Origin: Hymenobacter sp. BT18
GTDB taxonomy: Bacteria > Bacteroidota > Bacteroidia > Cytophagales > Hymenobacteraceae
Direction of reading: 5' to 3'
Assembly: GCF_012273015.1 (NCBI RefSeq)
Contig: NZ_CP050954.1
Location: 4,504,001-4,568,000 of the forward strand
Length of the DNA: 64,000 bases
This document shows positions 40,750 to 50,026 of the stretch, in pieces. The notes under the pieces were generated by a model. That model searched no databases and was not told the DNA's origin. It was given only the letters and a program-made list of their open reading frames with translations. Made by a program: the position numbers and the translations under genes. How positions within the stretch are numbered: position 1 is the stretch's first letter; each line of letters begins with the position of its first letter.

Positions 40750-41790
40750 CTAGGACTTTTCGGGCGTCTGCGCATTGCGCTCCAGTGCCGTGAGGCGGCG
40801 GTCCAGTTCGGGCAGGTGCCGGAAGATGGCATTGGCCCGCAAACTGTCGCGCAGGCTAAAGGCGGGGGAGCCCTGCAGAAACTCGCCCGAAACCTTAATG
40901 GACTTGCCCACGCCCGACTGCGCCGTGACGGTGGTTTTGTCGGCCAGGGTGAGGTGGCCGGCAATACCGGTTTGCCCGGCCAGTACGCAGTAGCTGCCAA
41001 TCTTGGTAGAGCCCGAAATGCCGGTTTGCGCGGCAATAACCGTGTGGCGGCCAACCTCCACGTTGTGGGCAATCTGCACCAGGTTATCCACTTTCGAGCC
41101 CTCCCGAATGATGGTGGAGCCCATGGTGGCGCAGTCGATGGTGGCATTGGCACCCACGCTCACGTTGTCTTCCAGCACTACGTTGCCAATCTGCGGGATG
41201 GGCCGGTAAGAGCCGTCGGGCTGGGGGGCAAAGCCGAAGCCGTCGGAGCCAATTACGGCGCCGGCGTGCACCACGCAGCGCGCCCCAATCACCGTGTCGG
41301 CGTAGATTTTAGCTCCGGCGTAAATGATGGTGCCGTCGCCGATGCGGCACCGGTCGCCGATGGTGGCATGCGGAAAAATGAGCACATCCTGCCCAATCAC
41401 GCAGTTCTCGCCGATGTAGGAAAAAGCGCCGCGGTAGTGGTTAGCGCCGATGGTGGAGCCCGCGCCCAGGAAGGACGGATCTTCCACGCCACGGCGGCCG
41501 GTGCGGGTGCTTTGCTGGTAGAATTCCAGCAGGGCCGTAAAGCAGGAATAGGGGTCCTCTACCCGGATAAGCGCCGCCGTCACGGGCTGGCGCAGCTCCA
41601 GGGTGCGGCTTACAATGACGGCCGTAGCGCCCGTGGTGTACAGCTGGGGCTCGTATTTGGGGTTGGCCAAGAAGGTAATGGCACCCACTTGGGCTTCTTC
41701 GATTTTTGCCAGCCGATCAACGCGTAGTGCGGCGTCACCTTCCACTGCTCCGTGCAGCACCTCTGCTATCTGGCCTACGGTAAATTCCAT
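40750..41790 (-). CDS. lpxD: UDP-3-O-(3-hydroxyacyl)glucosamine N-acyltransferase
   Basis: This 346-residue LpxD adds the second acyl chain, at the 2-amino group, in lipid A synthesis. The N-terminal uridine-binding domain (about 1-100, with FTVGQIAEVLHGAVEGDAALRVDRLAKIEEAQVGAITFLANPKY) precedes a beta-helix of hexapeptide repeats (about 105-320). The catalytic-type His lies in LVQIAHNVEVGRHTVIAAQTGISGST. A C-terminal helix contains FRHLPELDRRLTALE. The start ATG at 41790 matches the family N-terminus exactly. A -7 box ends 5 bases before it. It is probably the first gene of the lpx block. Confidence 0.97.
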   Translation of the reverse strand: MEFTVGQIAEVLHGAVEGDAALRVDRLAKIEEAQVGAITFLANPKYEPQLYTTGATAVIVSRTLELRQPVTAALIRVEDPYSCFTALLEFYQQSTRTGRRGVEDPSFLGAGSTIGANHYRGAFSYIGENCVIGQDVLIFPHATIGDRCRIGDGTIIYAGAKIYADTVIGARCVVHAGAVIGSDGFGFAPQPDGSYRPIPQIGNVVLEDNVSVGANATIDCATMGSTIIREGSKVDNLVQIAHNVEVGRHTVIAAQTGISGSTKIGSYCVLAGQTGIAGHLTLADKTTVTAQSGVGKSIKVSGEFLQGSPAFSLRDSLRANAIFRHLPELDRRLTALERNAQTPEKS

Positions 41791-41794
41791 CAGG

Positions 41795-41802
41795 CAAAAG
41801 TA
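41795..41802 (-). promoter_or_regulatory. Probable -7 box (TACTTTTG) abutting the lpxD start
   Basis: The minus strand reads TACTTTTG, ending 5 bases before the lpxD ATG (41790). Normal spacing would put the transcription start on or next to the A of ATG, so the transcript may be leaderless. Confidence 0.45.
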
Positions 41803-41834
41803 GAGAAATATCTATTTCCGCCCGTTACCAGCGG

Positions 41835-43625
41835 CTATTGTCTGCTCGGCTGTGCCTCTGGCCTAAGCTGAACTACGGGCGCATACATAGTTACCCACCC
41901 ATCGGCATATACAGGGCAGTAAGCTACGCCGTGCAACAGCAGCCGCGCCGAGCGGACGGGGCGTTCCAGCACCAGCAGATCGAAGGGCTTTGGGTACAAG
42001 GTGCTATTACTGAACGCGTACAACGGGTAGTGAGCCGACTGGGCGTAGTGGTGAAAATATAGCTGATGAAAAGGCGCCCGGTAGTAGACGTGTCGCGGCT
42101 GCCGGCGGCGCACCCACTGGTATGCACGCTGCAACTGCTGTTCGCGCTGCTGCATAGCAACTACTACTTGGTGGGCGCGGATTATTTTGTACACACCATA
42201 CGCGCCCACCAACACCATACTTAGCAGCGCAGCCCACCCTTTAGGCAGGCGGAAGCGAGTGAACAGGTAATCGAGGCAGGTGGCTGCTACCAGAAAGAAG
42301 TAAGGCAGCAGATACAAGAGTGCCCGGGCCGGGACCTGCACGCGCTGCAACGGCATTAGCACCAGCGGCAGCAGGAGCATGACCAAAGCAGCACCACATA
42401 CCCGGCGCCGTTCCGGTGGGAGCATTGGCAGCAGGACGACGGCTCCTACGGGAACCAGAAAAACGGCCCACTCAACCAAGCGCTGCTGCCCAAACAGCTC
42501 GTGGATTTGCGCCTGTAAGTACGACGTGTAGCTTTCTAAAAAGGCGCTGAGGGTCTGAGGAGCAATGTAGGCGTTAGCCACCAAGGACCTAAGCCCGGAA
42601 ATGGCTATGATCGGGCTATATACTAGGAGCGCCCCGCCGACTATTACTACAAGAGCTAAAGCCAACGTAAGCAACGGCCTGGTTTGCTGGCGCCGCGCGA
42701 AGCCGGGAACGGCCACAACGGTAAGCGCCGCTAACACATACGCGTAGGTAGGCACGGTGTACATGCCCAGTACGCCCGTCAACACGAAGCCAAACCACAG
42801 GAAGCCCTGTTCCTTCGGGGCCGCTAGCAGGCGTAGAGTGGCAAAAAACTGCACTACTGATAGGGTAAGCAACAAAAAATACCCCCGCCCAGCTACGGCG
42901 TAATACAGCGCCATAGGCGAGAAGCTAACTAAGCCAACAACTAGAAAGGCCGCGCGGAAACCAGCGAAACGCAGGAGCAGCAGAAAGAGCAGCACCGTGC
43001 CGACCAGGCTTATCAGAAAGGCCGGAAGCCGTAGAACCAGGGCGGCATTATCAGAGAAGCAGCTAACCAGCCAGCAACTTAGGCTAAAGAGAACATGGTT
43101 GTTGGGGAAGGGGTAAAAGCTGGTACTGGCCAAGGCACTGCCCCGCACAAAGTAGTCGTAGGTAGCCACCTCGTCGGTGCCTAAGGGGTAGGCCAGCGCG
43201 TAGTACAAGCGTACCACCAGAATACTAAGGAGCAAAGCTCCGCTCAGCCCCCGCTCCAGTCCTGATAACGCCCGCCAAGGCTTAAGTAAGCTCCCGAGCA
43301 GGCGCCGAGCATCCCACCAAAAGGCCCGCATAGTATAGGCCCCAGGCCGGCGCCGCACCTCATAATAGGTAGCCACCGCCCCCAGCAAAAAGCAGCTAGC
43401 CAGCCCCGCTATAAATACTCGGTAGCGGCTAGCCTCTACGTGCAGCACAAAGCCCGGCACGTCGTTCTGCGCGTAGAGCGCGTGGCGTAGGGTCTGGAAA
43501 TCCGCGGGAGAAGTGAAACCATACAGCAGGGCCAGACTACCACTAACCAGCAGCAGACACAGGGCAAACAAGCCTAGCGGCAAGCTGCGGCTTCCTTCAG
43601 CCAACTGCTGACGAAACGAGGGCAT
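41835..43625 (-). CDS. GT39-like polytopic membrane glycosyltransferase (putative)
   Basis: This 596-residue membrane protein has about 11-12 hydrophobic segments. An early extracytoplasmic loop has the acidic pair in YPLGTDEVATYDYF (about 165-178), and FPNNHVLFSLSCWLVS follows. These match the general plan of GT-C/GT39-type glycosyltransferases that use polyprenyl-linked sugars, but I cannot give a specific family. The start is ATG 43625 (MPSFRQQLAEGS). It lies between the HD hydrolase and lpxD genes. CTA and GTA codons seem more frequent here than in neighbours, so it may be a later insertion in this block. Confidence 0.72.
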   Translation of the reverse strand: MPSFRQQLAEGSRSLPLGLFALCLLLVSGSLALLYGFTSPADFQTLRHALYAQNDVPGFVLHVEASRYRVFIAGLASCFLLGAVATYYEVRRRPGAYTMRAFWWDARRLLGSLLKPWRALSGLERGLSGALLLSILVVRLYYALAYPLGTDEVATYDYFVRGSALASTSFYPFPNNHVLFSLSCWLVSCFSDNAALVLRLPAFLISLVGTVLLFLLLLRFAGFRAAFLVVGLVSFSPMALYYAVAGRGYFLLLTLSVVQFFATLRLLAAPKEQGFLWFGFVLTGVLGMYTVPTYAYVLAALTVVAVPGFARRQQTRPLLTLALALVVIVGGALLVYSPIIAISGLRSLVANAYIAPQTLSAFLESYTSYLQAQIHELFGQQRLVEWAVFLVPVGAVVLLPMLPPERRRVCGAALVMLLLPLVLMPLQRVQVPARALLYLLPYFFLVAATCLDYLFTRFRLPKGWAALLSMVLVGAYGVYKIIRAHQVVVAMQQREQQLQRAYQWVRRRQPRHVYYRAPFHQLYFHHYAQSAHYPLYAFSNSTLYPKPFDLLVLERPVRSARLLLHGVAYCPVYADGWVTMYAPVVQLRPEAQPSRQ

Positions 43626-43697
43626 ATTGGAAAGAGTAACAAACTGCCTCAACGTCAGCGGCAAAGGCAAAAGACCTGGGTGATGCTGCCCGCAGGA

Positions 43698-44930
43698 CTA
43701 CTGCAGGATTTCCTTGGGAAAGCAGATGTAGTGCTTTTCCACCCGCTGGCCCAGAGCCTTAATGTTAGGCAGGTCGGAGGCTTCGGCCACGTTCACCACC
43801 CGGCCACGCTTGGTCAGCACATCAATGGTGTCCTGGCCGTCGGCGTCGTAGGCATTGTTGCTGATGCGGCCCACCAGCATGAGCTGGGCCGCGTCGGCGG
43901 GGGCGAGCTGGAAGTGTTCGGCAATAAGCTCCACAATGCCCAGTTTGAACTCTTCCTCGAACGGCTCCGCCTGCAGCTGGATCTTGAACAGGTGCCGGTC
44001 GAGCATGCTTTGAGCCAGGTAGTTGAGTACTTTATCGGGGTGGTCGGCCCAGAGCTTCACCGCCCCCCACACGTCGGTATCGTCGAGGCGGGTGAAGCGG
44101 CGCAGAATCTGGTCGTCGGCCTCAAACTCCTGCTGGGTGACGTTGCGCGAGAGAAAGAAGTGCAGGTTGGGTGAGGCAGGCACGTCTACCCCGGCCCGCA
44201 CCAGGTCGCGGGCCCGCTGCATGATGCGAATCACCATCTGCTCGGCCGACGTCACAGTCTTGTGCAGGTACACCTGCCAGTACATCAGCCGCCGGCTCAC
44301 CAGAAAGTTTTCAATGCTGTACACGGCTTTTTCCTCCAGCACCAGCCGCTCATCTACTACTGTCAGCATTTTAATGAGGCGGTCGGCGCCGGGGCGGCCC
44401 TCCTGCACGCCGGTGTAGAACGAGTCCCGGTTAAGGTAGTCGAGGCGGTCCATATCCAGCTGACTGCTCACCAACTGATGAAAAAACGGCCGGTGGTAGG
44501 TGCCCTGGAAAACTTCAATGGCCAGCGTCAGGGCGCCGCCAAACTGCGCGTTTAGCTTGTGCATCAGGTGCAAGCTCACCTGCTCGTGGTGCACATCGTG
44601 AAAAATGCTGCGCTCCAGGGCGTGGGAGAGGGGCCCGTGGCCAATGTCGTGAAGCAGAATGGCAGCCATGGCGGCCTCGCCTTCCTTGGCCGAAATCTTC
44701 ACCCCTTTGTCCTTGAGCGTGCGCAATGCCAGCGTCATCAGGTGCATGGCGCCCAGCGCGTGGTGGAAGCGCGTGTGCAGGGCCCCCGGGTACACGAACA
44801 TGGTAAGCCCAAGCTGCTGAATGCGCCGCAGCCGCTGAAAGTACGAATGCTCAATAAGGTCAAACAGCAACTCCGTGGGGATGGTGACAAATCCATACAC
44901 CGGGTCGTTGAAGATTTTCTTTTTGTTCAA
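43698..44930 (-). CDS. HD domain-containing phosphohydrolase (dGTPase/SAMHD-like)
   Basis: This protein of about 410 residues belongs to the HD superfamily, near dGTP triphosphohydrolases and SAMHD1. The metal ligands are His in TRFHHALGAMH (about 54-63) and HD in ILLHDIGHGPLSH (His94-Asp95), with a further Asp in QLDMDRLDYLNRDSFYTGV. It probably hydrolyses dNTPs or another phosphoester. I placed the start at TTG 44930 (MNKKKIFNDPVYGFVTIP in the family), since the 37 codons upstream lack similarity. No ATG is available. In my recollection this gene adjoins lpxD in many Bacteroidota; here a glycosyltransferase-like gene intervenes. Confidence 0.88.
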   Translation of the reverse strand: MNKKKIFNDPVYGFVTIPTELLFDLIEHSYFQRLRRIQQLGLTMFVYPGALHTRFHHALGAMHLMTLALRTLKDKGVKISAKEGEAAMAAILLHDIGHGPLSHALERSIFHDVHHEQVSLHLMHKLNAQFGGALTLAIEVFQGTYHRPFFHQLVSSQLDMDRLDYLNRDSFYTGVQEGRPGADRLIKMLTVVDERLVLEEKAVYSIENFLVSRRLMYWQVYLHKTVTSAEQMVIRIMQRARDLVRAGVDVPASPNLHFFLSRNVTQQEFEADDQILRRFTRLDDTDVWGAVKLWADHPDKVLNYLAQSMLDRHLFKIQLQAEPFEEEFKLGIVELIAEHFQLAPADAAQLMLVGRISNNAYDADGQDTIDVLTKRGRVVNVAEASDLPNIKALGQRVEKHYICFPKEILQ

Positions 44931-45071
44931 GGGAGAAGTTGATGTAGCCGACTCAAAACTGCCGACGGTGAGGAATACCTGCTGCTGTACTGTATCTGAA
45001 CGCGGGAGTTTTCCAATGCATCGGCTATCTTCCCGGCACAATAGTATAAAGTGCCATCCAAACGAAGAACT

Positions 45072-45383
45072 ATGCTAGCCATTCTCCTGCTCGATGAGGG
45101 GTCGATGATTACGTTTGTTGTCAACCTAGTGCGCTTGGGGGTGCTGGCAGCTAGTGCAGCAACTATGGTGATGACGCTGCAACCGAAATTTTGGTGGCTA
45201 CGAGTAACTGGGCTACTACTTGCCGCACTGCTCTTGTTGGTTTCCTTTCTTCTGCTGAACCCTTCACCGTACGCTGACCCCAATGGCCGCTACGTGGTTA
45301 TGGCTCTGAGCGTGCCCGTGGTAGTGGGGTTGCTGGGCATTGGCTGGCATGCCCGTCGGGCCAGGCCAACCCGCAAAGTATAA
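45072..45383 (+). CDS. Small hydrophobic protein, 103 residues (putative)
   Basis: This short frame has three hydrophobic segments (about 10-32, 41-62, 70-95) and a basic C-terminal tail (HARRARPTRKV). I do not recognise it. It is divergent from the HD hydrolase gene. The opposite strand has a Ser-rich shadow without protein-like features. The start is ATG 45072 (MLAILLLDEG), although MITFVVN 11 codons on would also fit. Coding status is supported only by composition, so this is tentative. Confidence 0.5.
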   Translation: MLAILLLDEGSMITFVVNLVRLGVLAASAATMVMTLQPKFWWLRVTGLLLAALLLLVSFLLLNPSPYADPNGRYVVMALSVPVVVGLLGIGWHARRARPTRKV

Positions 45384-45630
45384 TGGGCTTCAGCACACAA
45401 GCCAATAATTTTTAACTTCTTTACCCCTGAGTTAGCGGGAAGGCATGGGGCGGCCGGAATTTTTTAAACCAAAAACCACGGATTGGGAGTAAAGCTACTT
45501 ACGAAACTTCAGGTGCAACGTATGGCTTCGTGCCGGCATCTAGTGCGCAAGTACTGGTATCTGTATTTCGTGCAGTGCGTTTAATGACTCGTTGGGCCCT
45601 TGCCCGGCGCTACACCCCAAGTCCCCACAC

Positions 45631-47196
45631 ATGCAATATTCCATTCTCTGGGCCGATGACGAAATCGACCTCCTGAAACCCCACATTCTGTTTCTCAAGG
45701 AAAAAGGCTACGACGTAACCGGCGTGAACTCCGGCACCGATGCCGTGGAGGAAATCCAGGAGAAAACCTACGATATCGTGTTTCTGGACGAGAACATGCC
45801 CGGCCTCACGGGACTCGAAACCCTCACTGAAATCAAAGCCCTGCGTCCCACCGTGCCCGTAGTTATGATTACCAAGAGCGAGGAAGAGCACATCATGGAA
45901 TCGGCTATCGGGGCCAAAATTGCCGACTACCTCATCAAGCCTGTAAACCCGAACCAGATTCTGCTGGCCGTAAAAAAGGTGCTCGACAACAAGCGCCTCG
46001 TGAGCGAAGCCACCAACTCCGGCTACCAGCGCGACTTCCGTCAGCTGGGCATGCAGCTTTCCGACCGCCTCTCGCCCTCTGAGTGGGCCGACGTATACAA
46101 GAAGCTGGTGTACTGGGAGCTCGAAATCAACGAGACGGAAGGCAAGAGCATGGCTGAGGTCTTCAACATGCAGAAGGACGAGGCCAACACCTACTTCGGC
46201 CGCTTCATCACCGAGAACTACGAGGATTGGGTGAACGGCGACGACAAAGACGCCCCGCTCATGTCGCACGAGCTGTTCCAGAAGCGCGTGTTCCCGCTGC
46301 TCAAGGAAACCGGCGACCAGCCCGTCTACTTCGTGCTCATCGACAACTTGCGCTACGACCAGTGGAAGGTGCTGGAGCCCATCATTGCCGAGCTGTTCAC
46401 CGTCGACTCCGAGGAAACCTACTACAGCATTCTGCCCACCACCACGGCCTACGCCCGCAACGCCATCTTCTCGGGCATGATGCCCGGCGACATCCAGAAG
46501 AAATACCCCAACCTGTGGGTGTGGGACGACGACGATGAAGGCAAGAACCTGCACGAGGCCGAGTTCATGGAAATCATGTTCCAGAAGGCCAACCAAAAGC
46601 ACAAGTTCAGCTACAACAAGGTGACGAACCTGCAGGCGGGCAAAGACTTGTTGGGCAAAATGAGCAACCTGCACAACAACTACAAGTGCAACGTCATCGT
46701 CTACAACTTCGTGGACATGCTCTCCCACGCCCGCACGGATATGGCCATGATTCGGGAGCTGGCCGCCGATGAGTCGGCGTACCGTAGCATCACCCGCTCC
46801 TGGTTTCTGCACTCGCCCTTGTATGAGATGCTGCAGGTTATTGCCGAGAAAAAAGGCAAGCTCATCATCACCACCGACCACGGCACCATCCGCGTGAAGC
46901 GCCCCTATAAGATTGTGGGCGACCGGAACACCAATACCAACCTGCGCTATAAGCACGGCAAAAACCTGGGCTTCGACGACTCCCGCGACGTGTACACCGT
47001 GCGCAAGCCGGAGCGCGTGTTCCTGCCCCGCGAAAACGTAAGCACGGCCTACGTCTTCACCGTCGGCGACTATTTCTTCGCCTACCCCAACAACTACAAC
47101 TACTACGTGAACTACTACAAGGACACGTTCCAGCACGGCGGCATCTCCCTGGAGGAATGCATTATCCCGTACGTGACGCTAAGCCCGCGTGGGTAG
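45631..47196 (+). CDS. porX: PorX-type response regulator with PglZ phosphodiesterase domain
   Basis: This 521-residue protein joins a CheY-like receiver (about 1-125, phosphoacceptor Asp53 in FLDENMPG, KPV near 103) to a PglZ alkaline-phosphatase-superfamily domain. That domain has LIDNLRYDQWK, the nucleophile region LPTTTAYARNAIFSGMMP (about 270-287), NFVDMLSHART, and ITTDHGTI. PorX is the response regulator controlling the type IX secretion system in Bacteroidota, and its PglZ part cleaves oligonucleotides. Its cognate kinase PorY is usually encoded elsewhere, and none lies adjacent. The start is ATG 45631 (MQYSILWADDEID). This is the main evidence for T9SS in this genome. Confidence 0.95.
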   Translation: MQYSILWADDEIDLLKPHILFLKEKGYDVTGVNSGTDAVEEIQEKTYDIVFLDENMPGLTGLETLTEIKALRPTVPVVMITKSEEEHIMESAIGAKIADYLIKPVNPNQILLAVKKVLDNKRLVSEATNSGYQRDFRQLGMQLSDRLSPSEWADVYKKLVYWELEINETEGKSMAEVFNMQKDEANTYFGRFITENYEDWVNGDDKDAPLMSHELFQKRVFPLLKETGDQPVYFVLIDNLRYDQWKVLEPIIAELFTVDSEETYYSILPTTTAYARNAIFSGMMPGDIQKKYPNLWVWDDDDEGKNLHEAEFMEIMFQKANQKHKFSYNKVTNLQAGKDLLGKMSNLHNNYKCNVIVYNFVDMLSHARTDMAMIRELAADESAYRSITRSWFLHSPLYEMLQVIAEKKGKLIITTDHGTIRVKRPYKIVGDRNTNTNLRYKHGKNLGFDDSRDVYTVRKPERVFLPRENVSTAYVFTVGDYFFAYPNNYNYYVNYYKDTFQHGGISLEECIIPYVTLSPRG

Positions 47197-47208
47197 AAGA
47201 TGAAAAGC

Positions 47209-47238
47209 AAAAAGGCCGGTCAATTGACCGGCCTTTTT
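47209..47238. terminator. Intrinsic terminator after porX
   Basis: A perfect 30-base palindrome centred on CAATTG (AAAAAGGCCGGT... with its reverse ACCGGCCTTTTT) lies 12 bases after the porX stop and ends in a T-run. It can act from both sides. Confidence 0.9.
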
Positions 47239-47252
47239 TATGGAATGCAAAC

Positions 47253-47355
47253 GAACGTCCTGCTGAGCGAAGCCGAAGCAGCTCTACCGGTTCGTGGTAG
47301 CGCTAATTAGTTAGCCAAAGGTAGAGATGCTTAGACTCCGCTCAGTATGACCGTA
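47253..47355. repeat. Degraded REP-like palindrome (CTGAGCGnAG core)
   Basis: The left part (CTGAGCGAAGCCGAAGCA... from about 47263) and the right part (...CTCCGCTCAG to about 47344) are inverted with several mismatches. The outer flanks, ACGTCC and ACGACGT, also pair loosely. It is a diverged relative of 26547-26643 and lies between porX and the receptor gene. Confidence 0.65.
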
Positions 47356-47428
47356 ACGACGTTTTATGAAGTTCCCAACACATGCTTAGCGCGCCAGCTG
47401 GTTTTTATATCTCAAATCAATTTAACCC

Positions 47429-49870
47429 TTACCCCGCCCTGCGCTTCTCATCCTCGGCGCCGCCCTGCCGCCGCTTGCTCGGGGCCACCTTGTCGTTGCC
47501 AAAGCGGTAGTTGAGCGACAGGGTAACTACCCGCGACTCAAAGCGCTGGTAAAACCGCTCGGTGTAGTTATTGAAGGTCGTGGTAGCGCGGCCCTTGTTG
47601 GTATACAGCACGTCGGTGGCGTTGAGCTTCACGGTGGCTTTGTTGTTCCAGAAGCCTTTTTGCACGCCCACGGAAAGCTCACCCTGGGGCTTCGAGAGGA
47701 AGAACGCATACCGCTCCTTCGACTGGTACGTGGCGTTAAGGTCGGCCTTCCAGTCGTGGCCCAGCGTGAAGGTACTGTTGCTGCTCAGGTTGAAGGCCGG
47801 GCGCCCCGCATTCAGGGATGTGCCGGCTACTTCGCCCACGAAGCGGCTGTAGTAGAACACCGCGTTGTTGTACACGCTCCACCACTTGGCCAGCTCCACC
47901 GGGGCCGTAACCGTGAGCGAGTAGTTGTACTGCCGGTCCAGGTTCTGGCTGGTCGATACCACAATGCGGCCGCCATCCTGGGCGGGCTGCACCGTGCCCA
48001 CAATGGGGTTGGAGGTTACGGCGTAGCTCAAACCCACGCTGTACTTCTGCTGGAAGGTGTGCGTCACCTCGGCGTTGTAGCTGGTCTGGGGCAGCAGGGC
48101 CGGGTTGCCGGCTCCATACGTGGTAATATCAATGTAGGAGCGAAACGGGTTCAGCTGTCCGTACGAGGGCCGGTCGATGCGGCGGCTCAGGGACACGGCC
48201 AGCTCGTGCTTCTCCGAGAAGGTGTGCTTCACGGCCGCACTCGGAAACAGCTGGAAATAGTGGCGGTTGAAGCGCTGGGTCTCGTCCTCCGGCTTGCCCT
48301 CGGCGTTGGTTTGCTCCCCGCGCAAGCCGGCCTGTAGGGTCCACTGGGGCAGGGTCTGGTTGAAGCTCACGTAGCCAGCCACAATGTTCTCCTCGTAGCG
48401 GAACCGGTTGGAGCGGCGCGGGTCCCGCACCAGGTTGTCCAGGTTATCGGGCGTCACAGGGATGCGAAACTCCAAGTCGTTGTCGGAGTTCACCCAGCTG
48501 ATTTTGCCCCCGGCTTCCAGGCGCAGCGCCTTGGTGAGGGGCCGGGTATAGTCCGCCTTCACCGATTGGATGGTGAGCAGGCTTTGCTGGTCGCTGGTGA
48601 GGCGGTCGGCCGAGTCGCGCGGGAAGGTGAAGCGCGTGTCCAGCTGCTGGCCGCGGCGCGAGTCGTAGCGGGCGTAGTCCCCGTCCACGGTCAGCTCGTG
48701 GTTGCCCAAGGAGTCCTGGAAGGTGTGCCGGAAGTTTACGTTGCCCGAGAAGTTGGGTACGTCGCCGGTGCGGCCGTTGTCGGAGCGGTAGCGCCGCGTA
48801 GGGGTTCCATCGGCGGCGTACAGCTCCGAGAAGTTGCTGCCCTTGCTGTCGGTTTTGAGCGCCAGCCCGTTGAAAACCGTCCCAATGCTCGTGTGCTCCG
48901 AGAGGGTGTAGTCCAGGCCGGCTTTCCAGCTGTGCGAGCGGCCATGGCTGCGGCTCTCATTGTCCTGATACGACTTGCCAACCAGCATCCGGTTGTTGTC
49001 GGAGTAGTCGAAAAAGTCCCGGTTGATGGTGAGGGCGCTGTAGTTGCGGCGGTCGGCAAAGGTGTAGGAGCCAAACACGTTGTAGTGCTTGCGCCGGTGG
49101 TTGAGCGTCAGGCCCGAGGTTACCTTATGGTAGCGCCCATAGCCCAGGCTGGTATTCACGGTGCCATTGGTGCCCTGGCGCTGGTCTTTTTTCAGGTTAA
49201 TGGCAATAATACCAGCCCCGCCCTGAGCGTCGTACTTGGCCGGCGGGTTGGTAATCAGCTCGATGCTTTTGAGCTGCTCCGCCGGGAGTCCGCGCAGGTA
49301 GTCGGCCAGCTCCTGGCCCGTCATCGGCTGGCGCTTGCCATCAATCAGCACCAGCAGGCCCTGACGGCCGCGCAAGGCTAAGTTGTCGTTGCCGTCTACC
49401 GTCACGCCGGGGGAGCGGCGCAGTACATCCAGGCTCGTATTGCCGGCCGCCAGCGTGGAGCCTTCCACGTTCACCACCGTGCGGTCGGCCTGGCGCTCAT
49501 ACAGGGGCTTGCTGCCCACCACTGTCACTTCCTTAAGCGTAGTTGCGCCGCTGGTCTGCAAGGTGATGAGGGGCGCCGTTACCGGGTTGCCGGCTACCTC
49601 CAGGGGCCCAGCCCAGGCCCGCCGGAAGCCCAGCTGCGCCACCGAAACCAGGTAGCGGCCGGCAGTAGCCGCCTCCAGCCGGTAGCTGCCCCGCTCGTCG
49701 CTGAACTCCGATTTCACCACCACCGAATCGGCGGCGCGGTGCAGGGTAACGGTGGCAAACTCCACGGCCGCGCCCTGGGCGTCGCGCACCTGGCCGGTGA
49801 TAGGGGCATTCTGGGCTCGGACCGAAAGAGCCAGCAAGGTGCCGGCCAGGGTAAAAGCAAGGGTTTTCAT
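47429..49870 (-). CDS. TonB-dependent receptor-like outer-membrane beta-barrel protein
   Basis: This 813-residue outer-membrane receptor has a signal peptide (about 1-19) and a carboxypeptidase-regulatory-like domain (about 24-110, ITGQVRDAQGAAVEFATV). A plug domain follows, with RQADRTVVNVEG, LDVLRRSPGV and YDAQGGAGIIAINLKK, then a barrel of OMP_b-brl_3 type. It follows marR on the same strand, with two palindromic operators in the gap, so it is probably repressed by that MarR protein. The ligand is unknown; MarR control suggests a small aromatic or toxic compound, but this is inference. It is a distant paralog of the receptor at 30163. Confidence 0.92.
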   Translation of the reverse strand: MKTLAFTLAGTLLALSVRAQNAPITGQVRDAQGAAVEFATVTLHRAADSVVVKSEFSDERGSYRLEAATAGRYLVSVAQLGFRRAWAGPLEVAGNPVTAPLITLQTSGATTLKEVTVVGSKPLYERQADRTVVNVEGSTLAAGNTSLDVLRRSPGVTVDGNDNLALRGRQGLLVLIDGKRQPMTGQELADYLRGLPAEQLKSIELITNPPAKYDAQGGAGIIAINLKKDQRQGTNGTVNTSLGYGRYHKVTSGLTLNHRRKHYNVFGSYTFADRRNYSALTINRDFFDYSDNNRMLVGKSYQDNESRSHGRSHSWKAGLDYTLSEHTSIGTVFNGLALKTDSKGSNFSELYAADGTPTRRYRSDNGRTGDVPNFSGNVNFRHTFQDSLGNHELTVDGDYARYDSRRGQQLDTRFTFPRDSADRLTSDQQSLLTIQSVKADYTRPLTKALRLEAGGKISWVNSDNDLEFRIPVTPDNLDNLVRDPRRSNRFRYEENIVAGYVSFNQTLPQWTLQAGLRGEQTNAEGKPEDETQRFNRHYFQLFPSAAVKHTFSEKHELAVSLSRRIDRPSYGQLNPFRSYIDITTYGAGNPALLPQTSYNAEVTHTFQQKYSVGLSYAVTSNPIVGTVQPAQDGGRIVVSTSQNLDRQYNYSLTVTAPVELAKWWSVYNNAVFYYSRFVGEVAGTSLNAGRPAFNLSSNSTFTLGHDWKADLNATYQSKERYAFFLSKPQGELSVGVQKGFWNNKATVKLNATDVLYTNKGRATTTFNNYTERFYQRFESRVVTLSLNYRFGNDKVAPSKRRQGGAEDEKRRAG

Positions 49871-49929
49871 AGCAAAGTAGAAGGTTGGTGAAAGAAAGCA
49901 GCGGCGAGTGTCAGACCAGTAAATGCCTG

Positions 49930-49945
49930 TACGAATAATTTCGTA
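49930..49945. promoter_or_regulatory. Putative MarR operator 1 (TACGAA-TAAT-TTCGTA)
   Basis: A perfect 6+4+6 palindrome lies 60 bases upstream of the receptor ATG. Its centre is 23 bases from the next identical-arm site. Repeated perfect dyads right after marR suggest binding of the MarR dimer. Confidence 0.75.
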
Positions 49946-49952
49946 GCAAATG

Positions 49953-49968
49953 TACGAATGTGTTCGTA
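49953..49968. promoter_or_regulatory. Putative MarR operator 2 (TACGAA-TGTG-TTCGTA)
   Basis: This second perfect TACGAA-N4-TTCGTA palindrome lies 83 bases upstream of the receptor ATG, about two helical turns from the first, so two dimers could bind on one face. Confidence 0.75.
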
Positions 49969-50026
49969 GATGAAAAATGATTTTAGTTTTTGTTGTTAAG
50001 TCAGCCGGTCGGCGGCAGGGGAGAAC

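Noticed and set aside
45610..47136. 508-codon minus-strand open frame opposite porX
   Set aside because: It is Val/His/Gly-rich without any family motif and is the antisense of a gene with clear receiver and PglZ domains.
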